Assembly (NCBI GenBank): GCA_029933075.1
Contig: JAOZOW010000012.1
Span: 1 to 32,038, forward strand
Direction of reading: 5' to 3'
DNA length: 32,038 nt
From: Deltaproteobacteria bacterium
GTDB taxonomy: Bacteria > Desulfobacterota > DSM-4660 > Desulfatiglandales > Desulfatiglandaceae
The notes beneath the pieces are model-generated. The model worked only from the letters and a program-made list of their open reading frames with translations, ran no database searches and was not told where the DNA came from. The stretch's first letter is position 1, and every line of letters begins with the position of its first letter. Position numbers and translations under genes: made by a program. Positions 7,360-14,388 of the stretch are shown here, one piece after another.

Positions 7360-8506
7360 TGGCATTTCGAATCCGGCGCACCAACGACTCTATGAAATAG
7401 AGATTGTGGATGGCCGCCAGATGCATGCCTAAAAGCTCTCTGGCAAGAAAAAGGTGCCTGAGATAGGCCCTGGTGTGATTTATGCACGTATAGCAATTGC
7501 AACCTTCTTCGATGGGTCGATGGTCCGTCTTGAAGCGGGCGTTGAGGAGATTGAGCCTGAAGCGTTCGGCGCCTCGCACCAGGAGGGTCCCGGTGCGGGC
7601 CATGCGGGTGGGCGTGACGCAGTCAAAGAGGTCTATTCCCCTCTCTATGATCTCAAATATGTCTTCTATCTCCCCGATGCCCAGAAGGTGGCGGGGTTTA
7701 TGTTCCGGCAAGAAAGGAGCGGTCCATTCCAGGACTTGGTAGAATTCCCTCTTGGACTTCCCCAGTGCCCCTCCGATGGCATAGCCGTCAAACCCCAGTC
7801 CGCTTATGAACAGAGCGCTCTCTCGCCTCAGATCCTGGTACGTGCCCCCCTGAACGATCCCAAAAATGGCCTGGTCCCCTCGGGAGCTTTTCTGAAAAAA
7901 ATCCAGTGCCCGAACAGCCCAGCGATGGGTCCGATCCATGGCCGCCTTGGTGTACCGGTAGTCATGGAGGGGGGAGGTACACTCATCGAGGACCAGGATA
8001 ATATCCGCGCCTAATTTTTGCTCTATTTCAATAACCCGCTCGGCAGTAAATCGGTGCCGGGAGCCGTCCAGGTATGATATGAACTCCACGCCGTCCTCAT
8101 CCACTTCCACGAGTCTCCGCCTTTTCTTTGCGCTGAAATGCCCGCCGCGATCTTCTTGTTCGGGAGAAGGGAGAGCGATCTTGCCAACGTCTTCCTCCCT
8201 TCCGGCGCCGTGGCTGAAGATCTGAAAACCGCCCGAGTCTGTCATCAATGGGCCGTCCCATCCCATAAACCTGTGCAGCCCCCCCATCTGCGCTATCAGG
8301 TCTTCGCCCGGCTGGAGGTGAAGATGGTACGTGTTGGCGATAATCACCTGGGTGCCGATTTTCAGGAGGTCTTTCGTGGACAGGGCCTTTACACTGGCAA
8401 GGGTCCCCACAGGTATGAACGAAGGGGTCTCGATCACCCCATGGGGCGTGATCAGTCTGCCGGCCCGGGCTTGTCCATCTTGTGCCAGTAACTCGAACTC
8501 AAACAT
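7304..8506 (-). CDS. tgt: tRNA-guanine(34) transglycosylase (Tgt), variant pocket
   Basis: A 400-residue enzyme that swaps G34 of tRNAs with GUN anticodons for a 7-deazaguanine base. Catalytic Asp90 (LMTDSGGFQIFS) and nucleophile Asp295 (LFDCVTPTR) are present, as are zinc ligands Cys336, Cys338, Cys341 and probably His367. Two departures from the common bacterial form stand out. The loop normally reading GGLAVGE is GGALGKSK (245-252), lacking the bulky Val that limits the pocket to preQ1. There is also an extra charged stretch at about 100-128. The ATG at 8506 overlaps the stop of the upstream Qng1-like gene (TGATG), which fixes the start and implies translational coupling. Coupling to a queuosine-salvage gene suggests queuine use. 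Confidence 0.95.
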   Translation of the reverse strand: MFEFELLAQDGQARAGRLITPHGVIETPSFIPVGTLASVKALSTKDLLKIGTQVIIANTYHLHLQPGEDLIAQMGGLHRFMGWDGPLMTDSGGFQIFSHGAGREEDVGKIALPSPEQEDRGGHFSAKKRRRLVEVDEDGVEFISYLDGSRHRFTAERVIEIEQKLGADIILVLDECTSPLHDYRYTKAAMDRTHRWAVRALDFFQKSSRGDQAIFGIVQGGTYQDLRRESALFISGLGFDGYAIGGALGKSKREFYQVLEWTAPFLPEHKPRHLLGIGEIEDIFEIIERGIDLFDCVTPTRMARTGTLLVRGAERFRLNLLNARFKTDHRPIEEGCNCYTCINHTRAYLRHLFLARELLGMHLAAIHNLYFIESLVRRIRNAIKGGRLRNLKREWLEKQQ

Positions 8507-9462
8507 CAGTAAAAGATGGTCACCGTTTTGTGATAGGGTTTGCGCCTGAATTCCTTTTTTTGGCCTAAGTTCCACAACAGTCCGTCGATCTCAAACGACC
8601 TGAGTTCTTTTCCCATGGAGGCCAGTTCGCTGCGGATCATCTCTACTGCGGTGATGGTGTTGGCCCTGATCTCCACTTCCTCCTCGCTTCCTGCCTCTAT
8701 CAGGATATTGTTGTCGACTTTCCGGGAGAGGTTTCGCGAATAATGCAAAACTCCCAGGTGACGCAGCACCTGAGGGAGCTTATAGTCAGCAAAGGCGGTC
8801 AGTTGATCCATGTCATGAAATGCCCCCCAACTCCTTCCCTGAAACGCGCCGTGGAGGTCGGCTGCAAATATCTGGGCCCGCTTGTAAAAGAAGACCTCGG
8901 TCCCCCGATATTGAGCTACATCCCTGAAAGACTCCAACTCGTCGGCCAGAAGGCCGGCCAGTTGGACGGCAGATCCCCTGGCAGCCTCGACCATCCTGTG
9001 GGCCTTTCCGCCATATGACTCAAGAAGCACCCTTCCCAGCTCATTGAGCGCCTTGCCTCTTTCTCTCAGGAGTTGTAGTTCCCCTTGACCGCCCAAGATC
9101 CTCCTCAACTCATTCAAGGACATTCGGGCAAGGTATTCGGCATCATCAAGGGGCGTGCCTGATTCAACCGCGTCTCTCAGGGCCGCGGCAAGGGCATAGT
9201 AGCCGGAGAGCCTTTGCCCCCGGGATTGAATCTCCCACCTGGGCCTGCCCGGCGGCGGCCAGAAACAGAAGTTGATCGTATCCAGGGCCAGGAGATATGC
9301 CACGGTTTTTTCACCACCGTCGTGGAAGTGATGGAAGGAATCCCACGATGGCGCCTTGAAGTCCTGAAAGCGCTCCTCCACTAATCGCGCTACGGCGCCC
9401 CTGTCTATCCTGACATGATGACTCTGTTCCGCCACTTTTTTTATTTCAAAGGGGACACCCAT
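8506..9462 (-). CDS. Qng1/DUF2419 queuosine-salvage family protein (queuosine 5'-phosphate N-glycosylase-like)
   Basis: A 318-residue protein of the DUF2419/Q-salvage family; characterised members release queuine base from queuosine 5'-monophosphate. Family wording is clear throughout: LALDTINFCFWPPPGRPRWEI near residue 60, a YYALAAALRDAVESG stretch, FFYKRAQIFAADLHGAF, an FHDMDQLTAFADYKLPQVL stretch and SEEEVEIRANTITAVEMIR. The reading frame stays open to 9735, but that part is antisense to the transposase relic, so ATG 9462 (family-like length) is chosen. No good Shine-Dalgarno precedes it; the upstream bases are AT-rich. The stop overlaps the tgt start by one base. The pair would convert salvaged queuosine nucleotides to queuine and insert it into tRNA. 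No preQ1 biosynthesis gene is in the window. Confidence 0.88.
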   Translation of the reverse strand: MGVPFEIKKVAEQSHHVRIDRGAVARLVEERFQDFKAPSWDSFHHFHDGGEKTVAYLLALDTINFCFWPPPGRPRWEIQSRGQRLSGYYALAAALRDAVESGTPLDDAEYLARMSLNELRRILGGQGELQLLRERGKALNELGRVLLESYGGKAHRMVEAARGSAVQLAGLLADELESFRDVAQYRGTEVFFYKRAQIFAADLHGAFQGRSWGAFHDMDQLTAFADYKLPQVLRHLGVLHYSRNLSRKVDNNILIEAGSEEEVEIRANTITAVEMIRSELASMGKELRSFEIDGLLWNLGQKKEFRRKPYHKTVTIFY

Positions 9463-9507
9463 AAAAATATAAATTGACTTATTTGCAGGAAATAGTATGA
9501 GGCATTC

Positions 9508-9852
9508 ATGCCCCCTCAAGGCCTTATAGACGCTCCCGGAGCGTTCCGTCATATCATTGTCAGGGGCATGGGACAGAAAAAGATATTCCATGATCCCAAA
9601 GACCGCAATGATTTTCTCGCCCGTACTGGCGGTATTGTAAAAGAAACCTCGGCAAGTTGTTATGCTTGTGCCCTGATCCACAACCATGTCCGCCTGCTCC
9701 TTTGTACAGGCACAGTACCCCCATAGCGATGGCAATGGGAAGACTCCTGACGGGATATGCCGTGACCTTCAATCGAAGATACGATCCTCCGGTCGCCTGT
9801 TTCAGGACCGTTAAAAGCCCATTATCTGCCAGGAGAGTCCCTATTTTTTCTG
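9508..9852 (+). pseudogene. Decayed REP-associated tyrosine transposase (RAYT, Y1/HUH family)
   Basis: The translation from 9508 (PPQGLIDAPGAFRHIIVRGM, then KIFHDPKDRNDFL and CALIHNHVRLLL) matches the N-terminus of REP-associated tyrosine transposases. It stops at TAG 9724-9726 after a run of five Cs (9718-9722). Removing one C restores PIAMAMGRLLTGYAVTFNRRY. A second shift near 9785-9800 leads to LFQDR, a TAA at 9812-9814 where the family has Tyr, then KPIICQESPYF to about 9852. The usual HxH of the HUH site reads HVR, so the enzyme would be dead even without frameshifts. The rest of the gene is missing. Bases 9853-9978 hold no gene I recognise. Confidence 0.85.
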
Positions 9853-9992
9853 CGGGCCGGGCGGATGTGATACAGCCTGGCGTGAGTATATCTGTAAGAA
9901 GAGGGGGAGAGGATCGTGGAGGAGACGGGTCTTCAGATAGACAGTATTTTATGATTTTATGGGCCGTGCATAACGCATAAGGAGATTCGGGT

Positions 9993-10799
9993 TTGAGGAT
10001 TGCAATTCCATGTGACGAGCCGGACCTGAAGGCCAATGTAGGATCGAGACTCGGGACATCCCGGTATTTGCTTGTAGTCGACCTGAGGACAAATGAGATT
10101 GAAGCCGTGCCCAACGCTGGCACGCCGGGGCAAGGCAGTGGCGGGATCGGGGCTGTTGTAATAGCCGTCAGCAAGAAAGTAGATGCCATCTTGACGGGTT
10201 ACTGTTCCCCAACCGCAGAGAAATATCTTTCGGCCAGCGGAATAACCGTTGTGACCGGCGTCAGTGGTACTGTTGAAGGGGCAGTGGAGAGATATAAGAA
10301 AGGTGAATTTGCCCGGGATGTTGGCATTGGGGCAAAGTCAGAATCGGCCGAGGCCGGGGTTGACAGGGCCGCAGTGTTTTCCGCGTTAAGGAGATCTTTC
10401 AATCAGTTTGTCAATCTTGTACCGATGCTGGCAGGTATCGTGCTACTCATTGGACTTTTCAATGCATTGGTTTCCAGGGAGTTCCTGGCCTCTTTGTTCT
10501 CCGGTAACCCCGGACAGGATACCCTGTGGGGCGCCTGCTTTGGCAGTATTTTTACAGGGAATCCCATCAATAGCTATATCATAGCCGGAGAGCTGCTACA
10601 CTCGGGGATCAGCCTGTTTGCAGCCACAGCTCTTATTATCTCATGGGTCAGTGTTGGCCTCATACAGCTACCTGCCGAGGCAGGGGCCCTGGGCAGAAAG
10701 TTTGCCCTTGTGAGAAACGGGGTATCCTTTGTCCTGTCCATGGCAATAGCATTTGCCACCGTGATTGTGCTCAATTTGATTAGGGGATGGTTTCTATGA
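9993..10799 (+). CDS. NifX-type (FeMo-cofactor/orange-protein) domain fused to a half-permease
   Basis: A 268-residue fusion. Residues 1-105 (MRIAIPCDEPDLKANVGSRL ... GSGGIGAVVIAV ... VDAILTGYCSPTAEKYL) match the dinitrogenase FeMo-cofactor biosynthesis fold of NifX, NifB C-terminus and MTH1175-like proteins. Some members bind Mo- or Fe-containing clusters. After a short linker, about 130-267 is a hydrophobic module with several helices and the wording SWVSVGLIQLPAEAGALGRKFALVRN, typical of the second half of DUF318/ArsP-like permeases. The start is TTG 9993, set by AAGGAGA (9979-9985). Its stop overlaps the next half-permease start (ATGA), so the two halves are probably made together and pair. 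The cargo is not known; the Wtp transporter downstream hints at Mo or W. Confidence 0.88.
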   Translation: MRIAIPCDEPDLKANVGSRLGTSRYLLVVDLRTNEIEAVPNAGTPGQGSGGIGAVVIAVSKKVDAILTGYCSPTAEKYLSASGITVVTGVSGTVEGAVERYKKGEFARDVGIGAKSESAEAGVDRAAVFSALRRSFNQFVNLVPMLAGIVLLIGLFNALVSREFLASLFSGNPGQDTLWGACFGSIFTGNPINSYIIAGELLHSGISLFAATALIISWVSVGLIQLPAEAGALGRKFALVRNGVSFVLSMAIAFATVIVLNLIRGWFL

Positions 10800-11338
10800 G
10801 CGGGTTAGGAGATACGATCCCGCGGAGTAAAAAGCGGACCATACGCCTTGTGATCTTTCCCGCCTTGGTGTTGCTGATCTATTGTATCCTTTTCGTTATT
10901 GTGCCGGATAAGACCATTGGCGCACTGAGGGCCAGCGGCAAGGTCTTCCTCAATATCCTGATCCCTCTGTGCGCGGTTTTTATTCTCATGGTGGTCCTGA
11001 ATATCTTCTTAAAACCAGCCCATATCACAAAGCTCCTCGGCAAAGAAGCAGGGGTTCGGGGTGTTATGCTTTCAGCCATGGCAGGCATTGTTTCGATGGG
11101 GCCTATATATGCATGGTACCCGCTGCTGAAGAGCATTCGGGAAAAAGGGGTGCGGCCGCGTTTTATAACTATTTTTCTTGGCAACCGTGCCGTGAAACCT
11201 TTCCTGCTTCCCATTATGATTTCTTATTTCGGCGGGCTTTATGTCCTGATCTTGACAGCATTTACCATATTCGGCTCGGTGGTTGCGGGTTATTGCGTCG
11301 AGATTCTTATAGGAAAAAGTGATGAGACCGGGTCTTGA
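10796..11338 (+). CDS. DUF318/ArsP-like half-permease, first-half type
   Basis: A 180-residue integral membrane protein with about four or five helices (LVIFPALVLLIYCILFVIV; FLNILIPLCAVFILMVVLNI; the block around MLSAMAGIVSMGP; a C-terminal pair). The motif SMGPIYAWYPLLKSIREKG followed by FLGNRAVKPFLLP and SYFGG fits the first half of DUF318/ArsP-type permeases, which are usually single chains of about 300 residues. ATG 10796 overlaps the stop of the NifX-permease gene and has AGGGGA (10782-10787) upstream; an ATG at 10787 is less well placed. The two products together would make up one full permease. It is followed by a weak terminator-like element and a 369-base regulatory gap. Confidence 0.85.
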   Translation: MSGLGDTIPRSKKRTIRLVIFPALVLLIYCILFVIVPDKTIGALRASGKVFLNILIPLCAVFILMVVLNIFLKPAHITKLLGKEAGVRGVMLSAMAGIVSMGPIYAWYPLLKSIREKGVRPRFITIFLGNRAVKPFLLPIMISYFGGLYVLILTAFTIFGSVVAGYCVEILIGKSDETGS

Positions 11339-11361
11339 TATCCATATGAGTAATTATAGGA

Positions 11362-11379
11362 TATTATAAGTTTATAATA
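11362..11379. promoter_or_regulatory. Perfect 18-base palindrome, candidate operator
   Basis: TATTATAA (11362-11369), GT, TTATAATA (11372-11379): 8-base arms without mismatch, 24 bases after the half-permease stop. It contains a TATAAT (11373-11378) that could be a -10 element, though no good -35 lies 17 bases upstream. It is a candidate binding site for the HTH-PBP regulator encoded downstream. Confidence 0.45.
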
Positions 11380-11440
11380 GGAACATATAGAAAAAATCTT
11401 GACTAATAGTTTCTAATATGATTAAAGAACCTCCACGCTT

Positions 11441-11463
11441 TCTCGGTAGCGAGATATTTTTTT
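11441..11463 (+). terminator. Weak terminator-like hairpin
   Basis: TCTCG (11441-11445), loop GTAG, CGAGA (11450-11454), then TA and seven Ts (11457-11463). The stem is only 5 bp. It may end the NifX-permease transcript, which stops at 11338. Confidence 0.35.
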
Positions 11464-11472
11464 GGATTTTCT

Positions 11473-11490
11473 TATATCAATTCTGATATA
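11473..11490. promoter_or_regulatory. Inverted repeat, candidate operator
   Basis: TATATCA (11473-11479), ATTC, TGATATA (11484-11490): perfect 7-base arms in an 18-base site. The TATA-type half-sites with a short spacer recall molybdate-regulator boxes in layout only; I do not claim a match to the ModE consensus. It lies 218 bases before the regulator start at 11708. Confidence 0.45.
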
Positions 11491-11559
11491 TGACTCCATC
11501 AACTCAAAGAAAGTATAGCGCAGCATGGAGGCCAAAGATCAAACCTGGATTTAGGCCTT

Positions 11560-11700
11560 GCATGAGTATTGAGTATGACAATGCCAAATCCCCATAAGCG
11601 GGGCGATGTACGCCTCAAAAATTATCTCTACAGGGAAAGGCCTGTCTCCGGGCCGTGACCCTGACCGGGAAGTGATAAACCTGATTATGACGGAAGGAGG
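11560..11700 (+). promoter_or_regulatory. Possible structured 5' leader of the wtp operon
   Basis: The bases before the regulator start hold several short complementary runs: CCCC/GGGG around 11600, ACAGG/CCTGT around a GAAAGG loop near 11635-11645, GGCC/GGCC, and CCC/GGG within a CCCTGACCGGG run. The reading frame is open from 11606, but the best ribosome site is GGAGG at 11696-11700, which leaves this stretch untranslated. A Moco/Tuco-type riboswitch is a natural hypothesis for a Mo/W transport operon. I cannot fold or align it to a covariance model here, and the individual stems are short. Confidence 0.3.
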
Positions 11701-11707
11701 GCCGGTT

Positions 11708-12649
11708 GTGGAAGAGAAAAGGCTTCTTAACACCCGTGAGGTGGCACGCCTCCTGGATATCAATGAGAAGGTGGTCTATTCGCTGATATCGGAAAAGGGC
11801 CTCCCTGGTACAAAGGTAACGGGAAAATGGTTATTTCCGCGACACCTGGTGGAACAGTGGCTGGAGAACCAGACGATCAATTATCCAAAACCGGCCCATC
11901 AGCTTCCCCCGTATCACGGGCTCATCATCATCGCGGGAAGCAATGACATACTGCTGGACAAGGCCGTCAACATTTTTAACCGGCAGTACACCGATCACCT
12001 GGCCGTTTTCGGCAACCTGGGAAGTATGGGGGGTATCAGGGCGTTGAGGCGAAACCTCTGCCATATGGCATCCAGTCACCTGCTGCAGGAAAAGGAGGAG
12101 GAATACAATTTCAGCTTTGCGAGCCAGGAACTGGAACAGATGCCTGCGGTGGTGAATTTTTGCCGGCGGGAGCAGGGACTTGTGATACAGAAGGGCAATC
12201 CCAGGGGGATCCATGGCGCCAACGATCTTGCCAAGAAGGGTGTCCGCATTGTCAACCGGCCCCTTGGTACCGGAACCCGCCTACTGTTTGATATGGAATT
12301 GGAAAAGGCAGGCATAAATGGCGAAGACCTGGAAGGCTACGGCAATGAGCTCCCGAAGCACCTTGACGTAGGCCTCGAGATCCTTGCCGGCCGAGCGGAT
12401 GCAGGCCCAGGCATAAGGGCCGTCTCGGGCATACTGGACCTGGATTTTATCCCCTGGCGCTGGGAACGCTTTGACTTCCTCATATCAAAGGAACGTTTTT
12501 TTGATTATGGGATCCAGCTTTTTTTGGGGTTCCTGCATGAGGAGGCCTTCCGTGAACTGGCAGAGGAGCTTGACGGTTATGAGTTAAGTCTGTGTGGAAA
12601 GATGGTATTTCCCCAAAGGACAGGAGAAAAGGAGAAAGATCGTTCATGA
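11708..12649 (+). CDS. HTH (excisionase-type) plus PBP-like domain regulator, probable Mo/W-responsive
   Basis: A 313-residue one-component regulator. Residues 1-55 (LLNTREVARLLDINEKVVYS ... TGKWLFPRHLVEQWLENQ) are an excisionase/HTH_17 DNA-binding domain. From about 70 to 295 a periplasmic-binding-protein-like domain follows (LIIIAGSNDILLDKAVNIF ... VIQKGNPRGIHGANDLAKKG ... NRPLGTGTRLLFDMEL ... GRADAGPGIRAV), as in regulators that sense molybdate, tungstate or molybdopterin-type ligands. GTG 11708 is chosen because GGAGG (11696-11700) lies 7 bases upstream. Its stop overlaps the wtpA start (ATGA), so the regulator is translated as the first gene of the transporter operon. The ligand is inferred from context; two palindromes upstream are candidate autoregulatory sites. 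Confidence 0.88.
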   Translation: MEEKRLLNTREVARLLDINEKVVYSLISEKGLPGTKVTGKWLFPRHLVEQWLENQTINYPKPAHQLPPYHGLIIIAGSNDILLDKAVNIFNRQYTDHLAVFGNLGSMGGIRALRRNLCHMASSHLLQEKEEEYNFSFASQELEQMPAVVNFCRREQGLVIQKGNPRGIHGANDLAKKGVRIVNRPLGTGTRLLFDMELEKAGINGEDLEGYGNELPKHLDVGLEILAGRADAGPGIRAVSGILDLDFIPWRWERFDFLISKERFFDYGIQLFLGFLHEEAFRELAEELDGYELSLCGKMVFPQRTGEKEKDRS

Positions 12650-13617
12650 GCAGGAATTTTTCAAAAGCCCTGTGGATAGTATTATTGACGGCTTTCATCT
12701 GCATAAGCCTATTTGCATCAGCTTTGTGTGCGGAAAGCAGGCAGAAACTCGTGATATTTCATGCGGGTTCCCTGTCGATTCCTTTTAGAGAGATGGCAAA
12801 GGCCTTTGAGCGTCGCTATCCTGGCGTAGTGGTGATCAGGGAAGCGGCTGGATCCAGGACCTGTGCCAGAAAGATTACCGACCTGGGCAGACCCTGCGAC
12901 GTGATGGCCTCGGCCGATTATACGGTGATTGAGAATCTTCTCATTCCCAAATATGCGGCATGGAATATTTCCTTTGCAACCAACGAGATGGCCATCATGT
13001 ACAGGCCCGATTCCAGGTATGCCAAAGAAATCGACGGTCAAAATTGGTACCGGATTCTTCTGCGAAAAGGAGTGGAATACGGCCATTCCGACCCGAACAG
13101 CGATCCCTGCGGCTACAGGACCCTCCATGTTTGGCAGCTGGCGGAGAAATATTATGGGATGCCGGGGCTCTATGGGAAGCTCAAGATGGGTTGTCCCCCC
13201 CGGAATGTGAGGCCAAAAGAGACGGACCTGATTGCGCTGCTGGAGGCTGGACAGATTGATTATCTCTTCATATACAGGTCCGTTTGCCTGCAGCACCAGA
13301 TGCCTTTTGTAAAGCTGCCGGAGCAGATAAACTTGGGTTCTTCCGGACTCGCAGATTTTTATAGGCAGGTTAAAATCAAGATCTCAGGGAAAACGCCCGG
13401 CTCTTTTATTGAGAAGCCTGGAAAACCAATGGTGTACGGGATCACGGTCCCGAAAAATGCCCCCCATCGTAATATGGCCGTGCGGTTTGTGGCCTTTGTG
13501 CTTGGGCCCGAGGGACGACGGATCATGATGCGAAACGGTCAGGCGCCCCTTCAGGCCCCCAAGGCCACAGGCAATGTGGAATTTCTGCCTCCTTTGTTGA
13601 GGTCGCTGGTAGAATGA
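12646..13617 (+). CDS. wtpA: Tungstate/molybdate ABC transporter substrate-binding protein, WtpA type
   Basis: A 323-residue secreted binding protein. A signal peptide (residues 1 to about 30, hydrophobic core ALWIVLLTAFICISLFASA) probably ends after ALCA; no proper lipobox is seen. The mature protein opens LVIFHAGSLSIPFREMAKAF, the characteristic WtpA wording, and continues with REAAGSRTCARKI, a CDVMASADYTVIENLL stretch and SDPNSDPCGYRTLHVWQLAE, the oxyanion-binding regions of this family. WtpA proteins bind tungstate, often more tightly than molybdate; which is preferred here cannot be told. The ATG overlaps the regulator stop by the ATGA arrangement and AAAAGGAG lies upstream. The wtpB start overlaps its own stop in the same way. 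Confidence 0.93.
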   Translation: MSRNFSKALWIVLLTAFICISLFASALCAESRQKLVIFHAGSLSIPFREMAKAFERRYPGVVVIREAAGSRTCARKITDLGRPCDVMASADYTVIENLLIPKYAAWNISFATNEMAIMYRPDSRYAKEIDGQNWYRILLRKGVEYGHSDPNSDPCGYRTLHVWQLAEKYYGMPGLYGKLKMGCPPRNVRPKETDLIALLEAGQIDYLFIYRSVCLQHQMPFVKLPEQINLGSSGLADFYRQVKIKISGKTPGSFIEKPGKPMVYGITVPKNAPHRNMAVRFVAFVLGPEGRRIMMRNGQAPLQAPKATGNVEFLPPLLRSLVE

Positions 13618-14387
13618 AAAGTTTTAAAATTATCATAGGATGCCTGGGAACAATACTGCTTCTGATGGTGGTTGTACCTCTTCTGAGAATGATATTGGCT
13701 GCTGATCCAGGCATCCTGAAAACCACTGTTACCGAGCCTGAAGTCACACAATCCATTTTACTGACGCTCAGGTGTGCCTTGTGGGCCACCCTGGCGTGCG
13801 CCTTTCTGGGTATCCCCCTCGCTTATATCCTGGCCCGGTGGCAGTTCCCGGCCAGGAGTCTTGTTCAGGGAGTGATAGATCTCCCTGTTATGATTCCCCA
13901 CACCGCGGCCGGTATTGCCCTTTTGATGGTCTATGGCCGGAGGTTTCCTTTGGGCAAGGCCTTTGCATCGGTTGGTGTCAGTTTTGTGGGAACAGAGGCC
14001 GGTATCAGCTTGGCCATGGCATTTGTCTCCCTTCCTTTCCTGGTAAATGCAGCAAGGGATGGGTTTTTCTCCATCGATCCCAGACTCGAACGTGTAGCCC
14101 GGACACTTGGGGCATCCCCCTGGAAAGCGTTCTTCCGGGTAAGCCTGCCCCTTGCCTGGCGGCCGATCCTATCAGGGGGCATCATGATGTGGGCAAGGGG
14201 AGTTTCAGAGTTCGGGGCTGTGATCGTCCTTGCTTACCATCCCATGACCGCCCCGGTGTTGATCTGGGAACGGTTCGAGTCCTACGGTCTCAAATATGCA
14301 AGGCCTGTTGCCGTGGTCTTGATCCTCTTATGTCTGATTATTTTCGCTGTCCTGCGCGGTATTGCAGGAAAACACAGGGAGGTGTAG
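13614..14387 (+). CDS. wtpB: Tungstate/molybdate ABC transporter permease
   Basis: A 257-residue inner-membrane permease of the ModB/WtpB type with an N-terminal helix and about five more. The cytoplasmic EAA-type loop that docks the ATPase reads RVARTLGASPWKAFFRVSLP, followed by a GGIMMWARGVSEFGAV stretch. It begins with ATGA overlapping the wtpA stop, and wtpC starts one base after its stop, so the transporter is a tightly packed operon. It should form the membrane channel as a homodimer with two WtpC subunits. Confidence 0.93.
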   Translation: MKSFKIIIGCLGTILLLMVVVPLLRMILAADPGILKTTVTEPEVTQSILLTLRCALWATLACAFLGIPLAYILARWQFPARSLVQGVIDLPVMIPHTAAGIALLMVYGRRFPLGKAFASVGVSFVGTEAGISLAMAFVSLPFLVNAARDGFFSIDPRLERVARTLGASPWKAFFRVSLPLAWRPILSGGIMMWARGVSEFGAVIVLAYHPMTAPVLIWERFESYGLKYARPVAVVLILLCLIIFAVLRGIAGKHREV

Positions 14388-14388
14388 C

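Noticed and set aside
9463-9735. Longer N-terminus for the Qng1-like protein
   Set aside because: The extension is the reverse complement of the transposase relic and makes the protein about 90 residues longer than the family.
9508-9980. Programmed frameshifting in the transposase at the C-run
   Set aside because: A further shift, an in-frame TAA, loss of the HxH motif and a missing C-terminal half all point to decay instead of recoding.
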